Made by a program: the position numbers and the translations under genes
In this document: positions 1 through 7,775 of the stretch, in pieces
Layout of the letters: each line of letters starts with the position of its first letter
Numbering within the stretch: the stretch's first letter is position 1
The notes under the pieces: model-generated
The model's database searches: none
What the model was told of the DNA's origin: nothing
The model's input: only the letters and a program-made list of their open reading frames with translations
Assembly: GCA_000431775.1 (NCBI GenBank)
Contig: FR888229.1
Location: forward strand, 61,300 to 85,925
Origin: Clostridium sp. CAG:413
GTDB lineage: Bacteria > Bacillota > Clostridia > Oscillospirales > Acutalibacteraceae
Length of the DNA stretch: 24,626 bases
Reading direction: 5' to 3'

Positions 1-1192
1 TCATGAAGTGCAGACCCGAATCCGGCTCGATTATCTCGGCTCGGTCGGCAATGGGGCTTGACCTTATCAGCGATATCAAATCGTTGCGCAGGGTCTTATA
101 TTGACGCTTCATGCGGCTGATATGCCGCTCAAATCCGCCGCTCGTGATGAATTTTGCAAGCGTATATTGCTCAAACGACGCCACCGTGCAGGCGTAAAAG
201 CCGAGCTTCTCACGGTATTTCTCCGCAAGCTGCGGCGGCAATATCATGTAGCTGATTCTAATCGAAGGCGAGATTGTCTTTGAAAAAGTGTTGATGTATA
301 TAACTCTGCCGTTTGCGTCGGCGGTCTGCATCGGCGGAATCGGCTTGCCTACAAAGCGGAATTCGCTGTCGTATTCATCCTCGATGATATATCTGCCCGG
401 GGCTGAATTCGCCCATTCGAGCAGCTCGAAGCGCCGCTTCTGACCCGTCACCGTGCCCGTCGGGAAATGATGAGCCGGGGATATATGCGCCACCTGGGCG
501 CCCGAAGCCTTGAGACAGCCGACATCAACGCCTGATTGATCCATGTCGACAAATACGCAGTGTGCCCCGTGGGCTGTGTATACCTCGGGTATCTTGCCGT
601 ATGACGGATTCTCAAGCGCAAATATCTTGTTGCTGCCGAGTAGCTGGACTATCAGGCCGTAGAGATATTCCGTGCCTGCGCCTATGACGAGCAGCGATGG
701 GTTGACGCTCATGCCACGGTTATCCGCAAGGTAGCCGCAGATAGCCTCACGCAGGCAGCGGGCACCGTTATAAGGCACGGGAGCGAGCAACTCGCCGCTG
801 CTGTCAAGCACCGTTTCACGCATCAGCTTCGCCCACGCGGATATCGGGAAAGAATCGGGATCGACGGCGTTTGAACGGATATCGGCGATATATTGCCGCT
901 TCTCCGGCTCCGGGGCATTTTCGGCTGTTGACGGGGCAGTAAGGGCGGGCGCAACCTGCTCGGCATAATAACCCTTCTTTTCGACGGAATAAATATAGCC
1001 CTCTGCCGCAAGCTGGGCGTAGGCCGCCTCGACCGTCACCTTACTGACGCCGAGATGCTCCGCCAAAGTTCTCTTGGACGGCAGCTTTGCCCCGCAGCGG
1101 AGCCTGCCGCTCGTTATGTCTCGTCTTATACAGTCATAAAGCTGCTCATAAAGCGGAGCTTTGCCTTTGCGGTCAAAAACGTAAGTGAGCAT
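1..1192 (-). CDS. PdxR-like MocR-family transcriptional regulator (wHTH + PLP aminotransferase-like domain), C-terminus cut off by window edge
   Basis: My translation of the minus strand from ATG 1192 stays open to base 1 (about 397 residues; full MocR proteins are about 460-480). Residues 1-70 are a GntR-type winged helix with LYEQLYDCIRRDI, KLPSKRTLAEHLGVSKVTVE and AAYAQL. A variable linker (about 75-100) leads to a fold-type I aminotransferase-like domain with DEYDSEFR and TFSKTISPSIRISY. Lys305 in SKT is the expected PLP Schiff-base lysine. GGAG lies 7 bases before the ATG. The family senses pyridoxal phosphate and usually controls B6 synthesis or uptake, sometimes GABA or taurine use. 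Divergent placement opposite an ECF S component favours a vitamin B6 role (inference). It could be another MocR subgroup, since the ligand cannot be read from sequence. The gene is absent from simple complete-ORF lists because it lacks a stop codon here. Confidence 0.9.
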   Translation of the reverse strand, partial: MLTYVFDRKGKAPLYEQLYDCIRRDITSGRLRCGAKLPSKRTLAEHLGVSKVTVEAAYAQLAAEGYIYSVEKKGYYAEQVAPALTAPSTAENAPEPEKRQYIADIRSNAVDPDSFPISAWAKLMRETVLDSSGELLAPVPYNGARCLREAICGYLADNRGMSVNPSLLVIGAGTEYLYGLIVQLLGSNKIFALENPSYGKIPEVYTAHGAHCVFVDMDQSGVDVGCLKASGAQVAHISPAHHFPTGTVTGQKRRFELLEWANSAPGRYIIEDEYDSEFRFVGKPIPPMQTADANGRVIYINTFSKTISPSIRISYMILPPQLAEKYREKLGFYACTVASFEQYTLAKFITSGGFERHISRMKRQYKTLRNDLISLIRSSPIADRAEIIEPDSGLHFM

Positions 1193-1206
1193 CGGTTTCT
1201 CCAATC

Positions 1207-1250
1207 TGGCATTATCAAATAATCAGAAAATGGCACTTGTAACAATGCCA
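1207..1250. promoter_or_regulatory. Candidate MocR/PdxR operator in divergent intergenic region
   Basis: TGGCA occurs as a direct repeat at 1207-1211 and 1231-1235 (24 bases start to start, close to two helical turns). An inverted copy TGCCA sits at 1246-1250. The second and third copies form an imperfect palindrome, with TTGT and ACAA between them, that covers the -35 of the plus-strand promoter. MocR regulators commonly bind direct repeats with one inverted element in the gap between their own gene and the target. The assignment is inferred from position and symmetry. Confidence 0.5.
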
Positions 1251-1264
1251 CAATAGATTATAAT
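1237..1264 (+). promoter_or_regulatory. Sigma-A-type promoter for the ECF S component / UPF0340 unit
   Basis: TTGTAA (1237-1242) and a perfect TATAAT (1259-1264) are separated by 16 bases, and the start codon at 1298 lies 33 bases downstream. The -35 falls inside the TGGCA/TGCCA palindrome, so a bound regulator would contact it or compete with polymerase. Confidence 0.6.
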
Positions 1265-1297
1265 AGATAAAAATTGCTTTTGCAAGGGGGTTTTACG

Positions 1298-1813
1298 ATG
1301 AAAAACCAAAAATTAAGAAAAACTGTGTTTGCGGCGCTCTTTGCGGCGATAATATGTGTTGCGACGATCGTTGTGCAGATACCGACGCCCGCGACCAACG
1401 GCTTCTTTAACCTCGGCGACTGCTTTGTTATTATAGCCGGTCAGCTGCTCGGCGTTGGCTTCGGCGCTTTGGCGGCGGGCATAGGCTCGTGCCTTGCGGA
1501 TGTCTTTGCGGGTTGTGTATCCTTCGCACCCGGCACATTCGTCATAAAGGCGGTCATGGGCGCAGTTGTGGCTTTGATTTATAAAGCCCTCGCCAAAAAG
1601 AACGCTTTTGCCGCAAGCATCGTCTCCGCCATCGTTTCGGAGGTCATAATGGTGCTCGGATATTTCGGCTACGAGGGGCTGATTTTGAAATTCGGTCTCG
1701 GCGCAGTCGGCAGTATTCCCGCCAATATCGCTCAGGGCGTTGTAGCGATAGTCCTCTCCGTGGCGGTCTCGGCGGCGCTCAAAAAAGCAAAATTAATTGA
1801 AAAAATGCAATGA
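1298..1813 (+). CDS. ECF transporter S component (substrate-binding membrane subunit), probably for a B6 or thiamine-precursor vitamer
   Basis: 171 residues, very hydrophobic, with about five to six membrane segments. Residues 36-41 (GFFNLGD) and the following GQLLGVGFGALAAGIGS, LADVFAG and FAPGTFVIKA are the signature of the ECF S-component group that includes the predicted pyridoxine (PdxU2) and hydroxymethylpyrimidine (HmpT) transporters. S components capture the vitamin and work with a shared EcfA/A'/T module encoded elsewhere, which is not in this window. I chose ATG 1298 because GCAAGGGGG sits 7-8 bases upstream; an in-frame TTG at 1274 has no such site. It is divergent from a PdxR-like regulator, which favours pyridoxal/pyridoxine as substrate. 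That is contextual inference, and a thiamine precursor remains possible. The stop codon overlaps the ribosome binding site of the next gene, so the two are one operon. Confidence 0.85.
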   Translation: MKNQKLRKTVFAALFAAIICVATIVVQIPTPATNGFFNLGDCFVIIAGQLLGVGFGALAAGIGSCLADVFAGCVSFAPGTFVIKAVMGAVVALIYKALAKKNAFAASIVSAIVSEVIMVLGYFGYEGLILKFGLGAVGSIPANIAQGVVAIVLSVAVSAALKKAKLIEKMQ

Positions 1814-1826
1814 GGAGAAGATATAA

Positions 1827-2363
1827 ATGGATGGGATTTATGAACAGGCTCGTGCCGCGGCACTGGAGCTTTGCGAACAATCTGGTATCGGCGAGGGTGA
1901 TGTGGCGGTCATCGGCTGCTCGACAAGCGTTGTGCTCGGCAAAAAAATGGGCACGAGCGGCTGTGTAGACACCGCAAAGTCGATCTATGACGGCTTGATG
2001 AGCGTATTCGCCGAGAAGGGCATATACCTTGCCGCTCAATGCTGCGAGCATCTCAACAGAGCGATAATTATCGAAAGCGAAAAGGCAAAGGAGCTGGGGC
2101 TTGAGCGTGTGTGCGTAGTCCCCTATCCCCATGCGGGCGGGTCGTTCGCGACCACAGCTTATCATTCGATGAAATCGCCCGTGGCAGTCGAGGAGATCAA
2201 GGCTGACGCCGGCATTGATATCGGCGGAACGCTCATAGGAATGCATCTCAAGAGAGTTGCCGTGCCGCTGAAGCTCGAGCATAAGGAGATCGGCTGCGCG
2301 CGCCTGACGGCGGCAAGGACAAGGCCGAAATTCATCGGCGGCGAAAGAGCCAAATACGAATAA
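1827..2363 (+). CDS. UPF0340 / TIGR01440 family protein (YwlG-like), function unknown
   Basis: 178 residues, the usual length for UPF0340. The most telling segments are GEGDVAVIGCSTSVVLGKKMG near residues 23-43, AAQCCEHLNRAIIIE around 72-86, and a PHAGGS/ATTAYHSM stretch around 100-115 with conserved Cys, His and Gly residues. No signal peptide or membrane segment is seen, so it should be cytosolic. The biochemical function of the family is not established to my knowledge. GAGGAG (1812-1817) overlaps the stop of the S-component gene and lies 9 bases before ATG 1827, indicating coupled translation. The context ties it to a putatively PdxR-controlled vitamin uptake unit. In Bacillus subtilis, ywlG sits beside glyA, which encodes a PLP enzyme (recalled, not checked). 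A role in B6 or cofactor handling is speculative. Confidence 0.85.
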   Translation: MDGIYEQARAAALELCEQSGIGEGDVAVIGCSTSVVLGKKMGTSGCVDTAKSIYDGLMSVFAEKGIYLAAQCCEHLNRAIIIESEKAKELGLERVCVVPYPHAGGSFATTAYHSMKSPVAVEEIKADAGIDIGGTLIGMHLKRVAVPLKLEHKEIGCARLTAARTRPKFIGGERAKYE

Positions 2364-2369
2364 TCTGAG

Positions 2370-2405
2370 TCAGCTCGCAGAGTAAAACTGTGGGCTGATA
2401 TTTTT
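2370..2405 (+). terminator. Rho-independent terminator after the UPF0340 gene
   Basis: A 10-base stem, CAGCTCGCAG (2371-2380) with CTGTGGGCTG (2388-2397), pairs completely with two G-T wobbles. One extra T-A pair (2370/2398) extends it. The loop is 7 bases and T-rich sequence (2399-2405 and beyond) follows, a few bases after stop codon 2361-2363. Confidence 0.85.
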
Positions 2406-2426
2406 ATTTAATTTGTTTATTTTATG

Positions 2427-2455
2427 TTGCTTTTATCGTTCTTTTTTGTTAAAAT
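2427..2455 (+). promoter_or_regulatory. Promoter of the alpha-mannosidase gene
   Basis: TTGCTT (2427-2432) and TAAAAT (2450-2455) are spaced exactly 17 bases apart in very AT-rich sequence just past the preceding terminator. The start codon at 2487 is 31 bases downstream. The gene therefore looks independently transcribed. Confidence 0.6.
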
Positions 2456-2486
2456 GGTTACATCATACAGTCAAAGGAGCGAAGAT

Positions 2487-5400
2487 ATGAAGACATTAAA
2501 GCTGAGCGTACTCGACGATATGTATTGGCAGCTTCCGAAATACTGCGTTACTGCCAAAAAGGACATCGGCGTGTGGGAATACACCAGAGGTGAATTCCTC
2601 GGCGAGGACGGTTACAGATATGACGATTTCAAAAGCACTATAAAGACGGGTGACCGCTGGCTTGCGGCCTATGACTCGGCTCATTTCTTTAAGGCGAGCG
2701 TCACCGTGCCCTACGAGATGGACGGCAAGCCCCTGAGAGCAAGGCTCAAGGTGGGCGGCGAAGCCCTTGTCAAGTGTAACGGCAAATATGTTGCGGGCTG
2801 CACCTCAAGGCGCACGATACCCGATAGAGCCGACGTTGAGCTCGGTATACACAAGGGCGGCGAGGTGCTGACCTTTGAGGTGGAAGCGACGGTCGATTCC
2901 ATGGAATTTTGCGACGACGCAATGGAAGGCGCAAAATATCAGGAATGCGACTTCGGCGAGACGAGCATTTTCACCGTTGACCCCGAATGCGAGGGCTACT
3001 TCTTTGACCTTGAGGTCGCTTTTGACGCCCTCGACTATATCAAAGACGAGCATATAAAGAGCAAGGTCTATGCCGCGATAGACGACAGTCTGCATGTAGT
3101 TGACTATGACTTCGAGCCTGACGCTGTCAGAGAGTCAATGCACCGCGCAAGGCAGCTTTACCTTAAAAGGATATCGGAGATCGAGTGGAGCGCCCAGAGC
3201 AGAGTTATGCTCACAGGTCACAGCCACATTGACGTTGCCTGGCTTTGGAGAGTGCAGGAGAGCATCCGTAAGAGCGCGAGGACCTTCACCAACGTCACCT
3301 CGCTCATGGATATCTACCCCGAGATGACCTTCGGTCAGAGCGAAGCGGTGCTTTATGACATGGTGAAGCGCCACTATCCCGAGATATATGAGAAGCTGAA
3401 AGAGAAGGTCGCGGCAGGTCAGTGGGATATCTGCGGCAACGTCTGGGTCGAGGCTGACACTAATATTTCCTCGGGCGAGTCGCTTATACGTCAGGTGCTC
3501 TACGGCACGGAATTCTTCAAAAGAGAATTCGGTAAGGTCTCCAAGACCTATTGGCTGCCCGACTGCTTCGGCTTCACCGCCGCCCTGCCTCAAATAATAA
3601 AGGGCTGCGGCATGGAGAACTTCATAACCTCAAAGCTCTCATACAATGACACGACTAAATTCCCCTATCATATGTTCATGTGGCAGGGCAACAACGGCGA
3701 CAGGGTCTACGCTCACCTCATGCTGCCCGGATATAACTGCAATTTCAAGGTCGGCGAGATAATGACCGCCGATCACGAGTGCAACAATAAGAGCATCCTC
3801 AACACCGCCATGAGCATGTACGGGTTCGGCGACGGCGGCGGCGGCCCGACGAGAGGAATGCTTGAGAGAGGCAGGCGCCTTCGCAACTTCCCGGGTCTGC
3901 CCAAGACCGAGATAGGCCACATTGACGACTTCTTTATGACATATCATGGCAAAGAGGATGAGCTGCCAGTCTGGAACGGCGAAATGTATTATGAGAACCA
4001 CAGGGGCACATTCACGAGCCAGGCTTTTGTGAAGAAGAATAACCGCAAGGGTGAGATAGCGCTCACCCGCTGCGAAATGCTCGCTTCGTTCGCCGAGATC
4101 ATAAAGGGCAAAAAATACCCCAAGGAGCGTCTTGAAGAAGCATGGAGAATACTGATGACAAATCAGTTCCACGATATCCTGCCCGGCTCTTCTATTCACC
4201 AAGTGTTTGAGGATTGCCGCAAGACTTACGCCGAGATGAATTCGATATGGAAAGAAGTGCGCGAGGATACGCTCGGCACGCTCGCCGTCGGCGAAAAGGA
4301 CAGCGTGACGGTCTGGAATCTCTCCGCATTCGCTCATACCGGCCCCGTGACGGTCGAGGGCGTGCCCGCAGGCCGCTATCCCGTTGGCGAGGACGGCAAC
4401 GCCCTGAGAAGCGCCTATTCCGACGGCAAGCTGATATTTCTGCCCGATGAGATAGCGCCCATGAGCTACCGTGTATTCACGCTCAAGGAAGGCAAGGCCG
4501 AATTCGACTGCGTTAAAGCTACCGAAAACGAGCTTGCAAACGGCGTTATAACCGTGAAGCTCGACGATAACGCGATCATCACAAGCGTTGTTTGCGATGA
4601 AAGCGGCCGAGAGGCTCTCGACGGCAGAGGCAATATATTGACGATATCGCTTGACAAATGCGACCACGAAACGGCGTGGAATCTTGAGCTGAATTACACA
4701 AAGAAAATGTGGGAGTTGACAAAGGCGGACAGCGTTGAAGTTATTGAAAGCAACGCTCTCAGAGGCGTTATCAGAGTCAAGCGCAGCTTCAACAGATCGC
4801 TCATCACTCAGGATATCACGCTCTATGCGGGTCTTGATTATGTTGAATTTGATACCACGGTCGATTGGCATGAGACGGATAAGGTGCTGAAGGCAGGCTT
4901 TGACGTCAATGTTATCGACACCGATGCCACATATGATATCGCTCACGGCACTTTTAAGCGCCCGACGCATTGGAACACCGCCTATGATATGACAAGGTTT
5001 GAGGTTGCGGCTCACAAGTGGGCTGATCTCTCAGAGGGCGGCTTCGGATGCAGCATTATGAACGACTGCAAATACGGCTATGATATCCACAACAGCCACA
5101 TGAGAATTACGCTCATGCGCGCCCCCACCTGCCCTGACAGGACGGGCGACCACGGCATCAACACATTCAGATATGCATTCCTTCCGCATTCCTCCGATTG
5201 GAGAAACAGGACCGTCAGCGCTGCAAACGATTTCAATATCGACTGCATTGCCGTCTATAACGCCGAGGATAACGGCGGTGAGGCTCGGCACAGCTTCATA
5301 AAAACAAGCGGCGGCGACGTTGTCATAGACGCATTCAAAAAAGCTCAGGACGGCAGAGGATATATCCTCAGGATCGTTGAAGCTACCCAAACCAGAGGCA

Positions 5401-5549
5401 ATATCGGCGTTGAATTCGGCTTCGATATCTCAGAGGTCATCGAGTGCAACATGATTGAGGAGGATAAGCAGCTAATCCCCTGCGCCGACAATTCATTCAG
5501 CTTCGCCATAAAACCGTTTGAGGTCAAGACCTACAGAATAATCATCTGA
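2487..5549 (+). CDS. GH38 family alpha-mannosidase
   Basis: 1020 residues, within the 850-1050 range of bacterial GH38. An N-terminal beta domain (about 1-235) precedes the catalytic (beta/alpha) domain (about 240-510), then a helical region and a long C-terminal beta-sandwich. Zinc-site residues can be placed: His247 and Asp249 in TGHSHIDVAWLW, Asp359 in YWLPDCFGF (also the expected nucleophile), and His562 in NQFHDILPGSS. No signal peptide is seen, so it is probably intracellular, trimming imported mannosides or host N-glycan fragments. ATG 2487 is chosen because AAAGGAG lies about 8 bases upstream; an in-frame ATG at 2424 falls before the promoter. It has its own promoter and terminator and converges on the polysaccharide operon, so a link to that operon is not implied. 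Linkage preference (alpha-1,2, 1,3 or 1,6) cannot be read from sequence. Confidence 0.95.
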   Translation: MKTLKLSVLDDMYWQLPKYCVTAKKDIGVWEYTRGEFLGEDGYRYDDFKSTIKTGDRWLAAYDSAHFFKASVTVPYEMDGKPLRARLKVGGEALVKCNGKYVAGCTSRRTIPDRADVELGIHKGGEVLTFEVEATVDSMEFCDDAMEGAKYQECDFGETSIFTVDPECEGYFFDLEVAFDALDYIKDEHIKSKVYAAIDDSLHVVDYDFEPDAVRESMHRARQLYLKRISEIEWSAQSRVMLTGHSHIDVAWLWRVQESIRKSARTFTNVTSLMDIYPEMTFGQSEAVLYDMVKRHYPEIYEKLKEKVAAGQWDICGNVWVEADTNISSGESLIRQVLYGTEFFKREFGKVSKTYWLPDCFGFTAALPQIIKGCGMENFITSKLSYNDTTKFPYHMFMWQGNNGDRVYAHLMLPGYNCNFKVGEIMTADHECNNKSILNTAMSMYGFGDGGGGPTRGMLERGRRLRNFPGLPKTEIGHIDDFFMTYHGKEDELPVWNGEMYYENHRGTFTSQAFVKKNNRKGEIALTRCEMLASFAEIIKGKKYPKERLEEAWRILMTNQFHDILPGSSIHQVFEDCRKTYAEMNSIWKEVREDTLGTLAVGEKDSVTVWNLSAFAHTGPVTVEGVPAGRYPVGEDGNALRSAYSDGKLIFLPDEIAPMSYRVFTLKEGKAEFDCVKATENELANGVITVKLDDNAIITSVVCDESGREALDGRGNILTISLDKCDHETAWNLELNYTKKMWELTKADSVEVIESNALRGVIRVKRSFNRSLITQDITLYAGLDYVEFDTTVDWHETDKVLKAGFDVNVIDTDATYDIAHGTFKRPTHWNTAYDMTRFEVAAHKWADLSEGGFGCSIMNDCKYGYDIHNSHMRITLMRAPTCPDRTGDHGINTFRYAFLPHSSDWRNRTVSAANDFNIDCIAVYNAEDNGGEARHSFIKTSGGDVVIDAFKKAQDGRGYILRIVEATQTRGNIGVEFGFDISEVIECNMIEEDKQLIPCADNSFSFAIKPFEVKTYRIII

Positions 5550-5560
5550 CCGTAAAATTT

Positions 5561-5596
5561 CAGAGGGTAAGGAAAAGCTCCTTACCCTCTGTTTTT
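5561..5596. terminator. Strong terminator between converging genes, possibly bidirectional
   Basis: A perfect 12-base stem (CAGAGGGTAAGG at 5561-5572; CCTTACCCTCTG at 5580-5591) has a 7-base loop and TTTTT (5592-5596) on the plus strand. It follows the mannosidase stop by 11 bases. Read on the minus strand the same hairpin is followed by AAATTTT, a weaker tract, so it may also end the polysaccharide operon, whose last stop is at 5608-5610. Confidence 0.9.
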
Positions 5597-5607
5597 ATAT
5601 TCAATTA

Positions 5608-6591
5608 TCAAAAAGGCAGATATTGCTCTCTGAGAGCCGTCCTGACCTTTTTGAGGTCGGGCACGAGCACTGACATGCCTCTTATCTTGGCGTACTGATA
5701 GCAGCCCTCGCCGGGGACATAATGGCTGCTGACCTGAATGCTCGGCAGCGACGGGGCGTATCTCAGCGCAAGTGAGCTAATATCCATATTGCTCATATCC
5801 GTTGTGATAAGCGGCAGCACGGTGTCGAGCAGCGACATCAGCTGCTTGACGCTGCAATTTCTCAGCTTGCCTATCGCGGAATTGATAACATTCCTCTGCC
5901 TGGCAGTGCGGTTAAAGTCGCTGTCGATATATCTTATCCTTGCATATGTCAACGCCTGTTCACCGTTCAGGTGATTCATGCCTGCGGTCGCTCCCCCGCC
6001 GACTATTGCCGCTTCTGCTTCACTGAGACTGATATCGACGCCGCCGATAGTGTCAATAACACCCGTGAAGCCGTTGAAATCGACCTCGAAGCAGCCGTCG
6101 ACCGTAACACCGAAGTTGAGATAGAGCGTTTCCTTGAGCAGCGGGAATCCGCCGAAAACATAGGCGGAATTAAGCCTGTTGTCGGAGTAACCGGGTATCT
6201 GCACATATAGGTCGCGCAGGAAAGATATCATCGAGAGCTGATTATTCTCGGGATTATAGCTGCAAAGGATCATCGAGTCCGAACGCTGCCTGCCCTGGCC
6301 GGGGCGCCTGTCCTGACCGACAAGCAGGATATTGACGAGATCCTCATCCATGATATCCATGCCCGGATCCCAAATAATATCGCCAGGATTCATCTGTGTG
6401 CCATCACCGTCATCTGTTTCAAAATATTCCTGATCGCGAGGGAGCTTATCAATTTCACCGAAACGGTTTATTTTATTCATGTAGTGCGAAGCGACACCGA
6501 AGATAATACCCATCAGCAGAACATAGATGCCGAAAATGATGAGAATGATTTTCAGCGCTTTCTTATTCTTTTTAGTCTTTTTCTCTTCCAT
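5608..6591 (-). CDS. LytR-CpsA-Psr (LCP) family glycopolymer ligase
   Basis: 327 residues. A lysine-rich cytoplasmic start, one membrane segment (about 13-34) and an acidic linker (about 47-82) precede an extracellular LCP domain (about 86-245). Diagnostic parts are NILLVGQDRR, RSDSMI (103-108), SFLRDLYVQIP with Arg126, GGVDI, and the YARIR...DFNRTARQRNVI arginine/aspartate cluster (217-236) that binds the pyrophosphate-lipid substrate. LCP enzymes move polyprenyl-linked glycopolymers (teichoic acids, capsules) onto peptidoglycan outside the membrane. As the last gene of the operon it is the likely attachment step for this polymer. GGAGG lies 7-8 bases before ATG 6591, and 21 bases separate it from the preceding gene. 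A purely regulatory LytR role is less likely given the context. Confidence 0.93.
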   Translation of the reverse strand: MEEKKTKKNKKALKIILIIFGIYVLLMGIIFGVASHYMNKINRFGEIDKLPRDQEYFETDDGDGTQMNPGDIIWDPGMDIMDEDLVNILLVGQDRRPGQGRQRSDSMILCSYNPENNQLSMISFLRDLYVQIPGYSDNRLNSAYVFGGFPLLKETLYLNFGVTVDGCFEVDFNGFTGVIDTIGGVDISLSEAEAAIVGGGATAGMNHLNGEQALTYARIRYIDSDFNRTARQRNVINSAIGKLRNCSVKQLMSLLDTVLPLITTDMSNMDISSLALRYAPSLPSIQVSSHYVPGEGCYQYAKIRGMSVLVPDLKKVRTALREQYLPF

Positions 6592-6612
6592 ATTTTGACC
6601 TCCGCTCTTTAT

Positions 6613-7773
6613 TTACAGCCCGACCGACGAGATGAAACGGTCATAATCGTCAACATCGTCGTAATCGGCCTCGGATAGCTTTTTGATATCGCTCAGTTTG
6701 GAGTTGATCCTGCCTGAATTCTTAAAGACTCGCATTGCCCACGCTGCGGGGACGAGCCACTTGCGTCCCTTTACAAAGGTGTAGCGCTTCTCAAGTGTTT
6801 GCGCGTCGGGGAAAAGTGCCCGTCTTATCACTTCACCTTTAGTTAGCTCGGTGTTACGAAGTGTTATAAGCGTATGATCCCTCGATTTGCCGAAAAGATC
6901 TGAGTCGAGTGTGTAGCCGAGGAGCCTGTCCGTAACGCTTTTGTCGATTAACTCTGTGCCGACATCAATCCCGATGCCGAACCAGTCGTTCACCGACGCG
7001 ACCACTGTTGCGTAAAATTTGCCGAGGCCGAGGCGCTCGAATTCGCATCGGATAAATTCAAAATCAAGCTCGCCGCTTTTCTTTTTCAGCGCCAGTGCAA
7101 TGTCAAGATACATTCTTATGCCAGCACCCGAGGTATACAGATGCTTTGCAAGGTGGCAAACGATATAGATAAAGTGATACTCGGGTCTCAGCCGATATCT
7201 CTCACCGCCATCATTGACCGCATATTCCCAAGCCTTTGAAAAATAATCGGCAAGCCCGGGTGCAGAGTTAAGTTCGGCGTCGATAAGCTCGGTGTGAAGC
7301 TCATAGTATTCATTGCCCTTTTGATAGGAAAACGACGGCTCCCAATCCTGCTTGGCAGTGTACCCGCTTTGCAGCATCAGGCTGTTGCTCCGATCCCTGT
7401 CCTCACGGCGAATCAAAATATCAATATCGCCGAATGTCCGCAGCTCGGGGATGGGGTAAAGCTCCTTTATGTACCAGCCCTTGACGGGCATATGGGCTAT
7501 CCCCTCTTCGCTCAGCCGCTGCGAGAGGCTTTCAAAATCGGCGAAGCGGTTTGCGCTGATGTATATCGTCCTATACAGCAGCTCGGTCAGTTTTTCGTCA
7601 ACGGCTCTATCGGCGACAAAGTGATATTTGCTGTTCATATAGGCGATTATGGGTTGGACATTATGAGCATATGCCTTGCCGAATAATCCGCCGATATCGT
7701 CAAGCTCCCGAATCTCGGGCGCTGTGCCGTTGACAAAGGCGGATAGTATCTGCAAAAGCGCTGTCTCATTCAT
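6613..7773 (-). CDS. Nucleotidyltransferase-fold protein, NTP_transf_5 (PF14907) type
   Basis: 386 residues. A helical N-terminal part (1-90) leads into a nucleotidyltransferase core: MPVKGWYIKELYP (95-107), Arg112, then GDIDIL (115-120) with the paired Asp116/Asp118 expected to bind metal, and EYYELH (155-160). The C-terminal half is helical. The family recurs in exopolysaccharide and exosortase loci; its substrate is unknown to me. The start needs attention. ATG 7779 overlaps the previous stop as ATGA but is only one base after AAGGAGG, whereas ATG 7773 sits 7 bases after it, so 7773 is preferred. It is coupled to the phosphoesterase upstream and followed by LCP after 21 bases. It might transfer a nucleotide or phosphate group to a glycan or protein, or be a toxin/antitoxin-fold relative; context favours polymer modification (inference). 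Confidence 0.8.
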   Translation of the reverse strand: MNETALLQILSAFVNGTAPEIRELDDIGGLFGKAYAHNVQPIIAYMNSKYHFVADRAVDEKLTELLYRTIYISANRFADFESLSQRLSEEGIAHMPVKGWYIKELYPIPELRTFGDIDILIRREDRDRSNSLMLQSGYTAKQDWEPSFSYQKGNEYYELHTELIDAELNSAPGLADYFSKAWEYAVNDGGERYRLRPEYHFIYIVCHLAKHLYTSGAGIRMYLDIALALKKKSGELDFEFIRCEFERLGLGKFYATVVASVNDWFGIGIDVGTELIDKSVTDRLLGYTLDSDLFGKSRDHTLITLRNTELTKGEVIRRALFPDAQTLEKRYTFVKGRKWLVPAAWAMRVFKNSGRINSKLSDIKKLSEADYDDVDDYDRFISSVGL

Positions 7774-7775
7774 GT

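Noticed and set aside
1779..2282. 167-codon minus-strand open frame over the UPF0340 gene
   Set aside because: Antisense shadow; the plus-strand frame is a recognised family with a good ribosome binding site.
3639..5015. 458-codon open frame on the minus strand inside the alpha-mannosidase gene
   Set aside because: It mirrors the codon pattern of the GH38 gene, has no recognisable domain or ribosome binding site, and the plus-strand protein carries all catalytic motifs.
2487..5549. Alpha-mannosidase as part of the polysaccharide assembly system
   Set aside because: It is on the opposite strand with its own promoter and terminator; nearness alone does not show a shared pathway.
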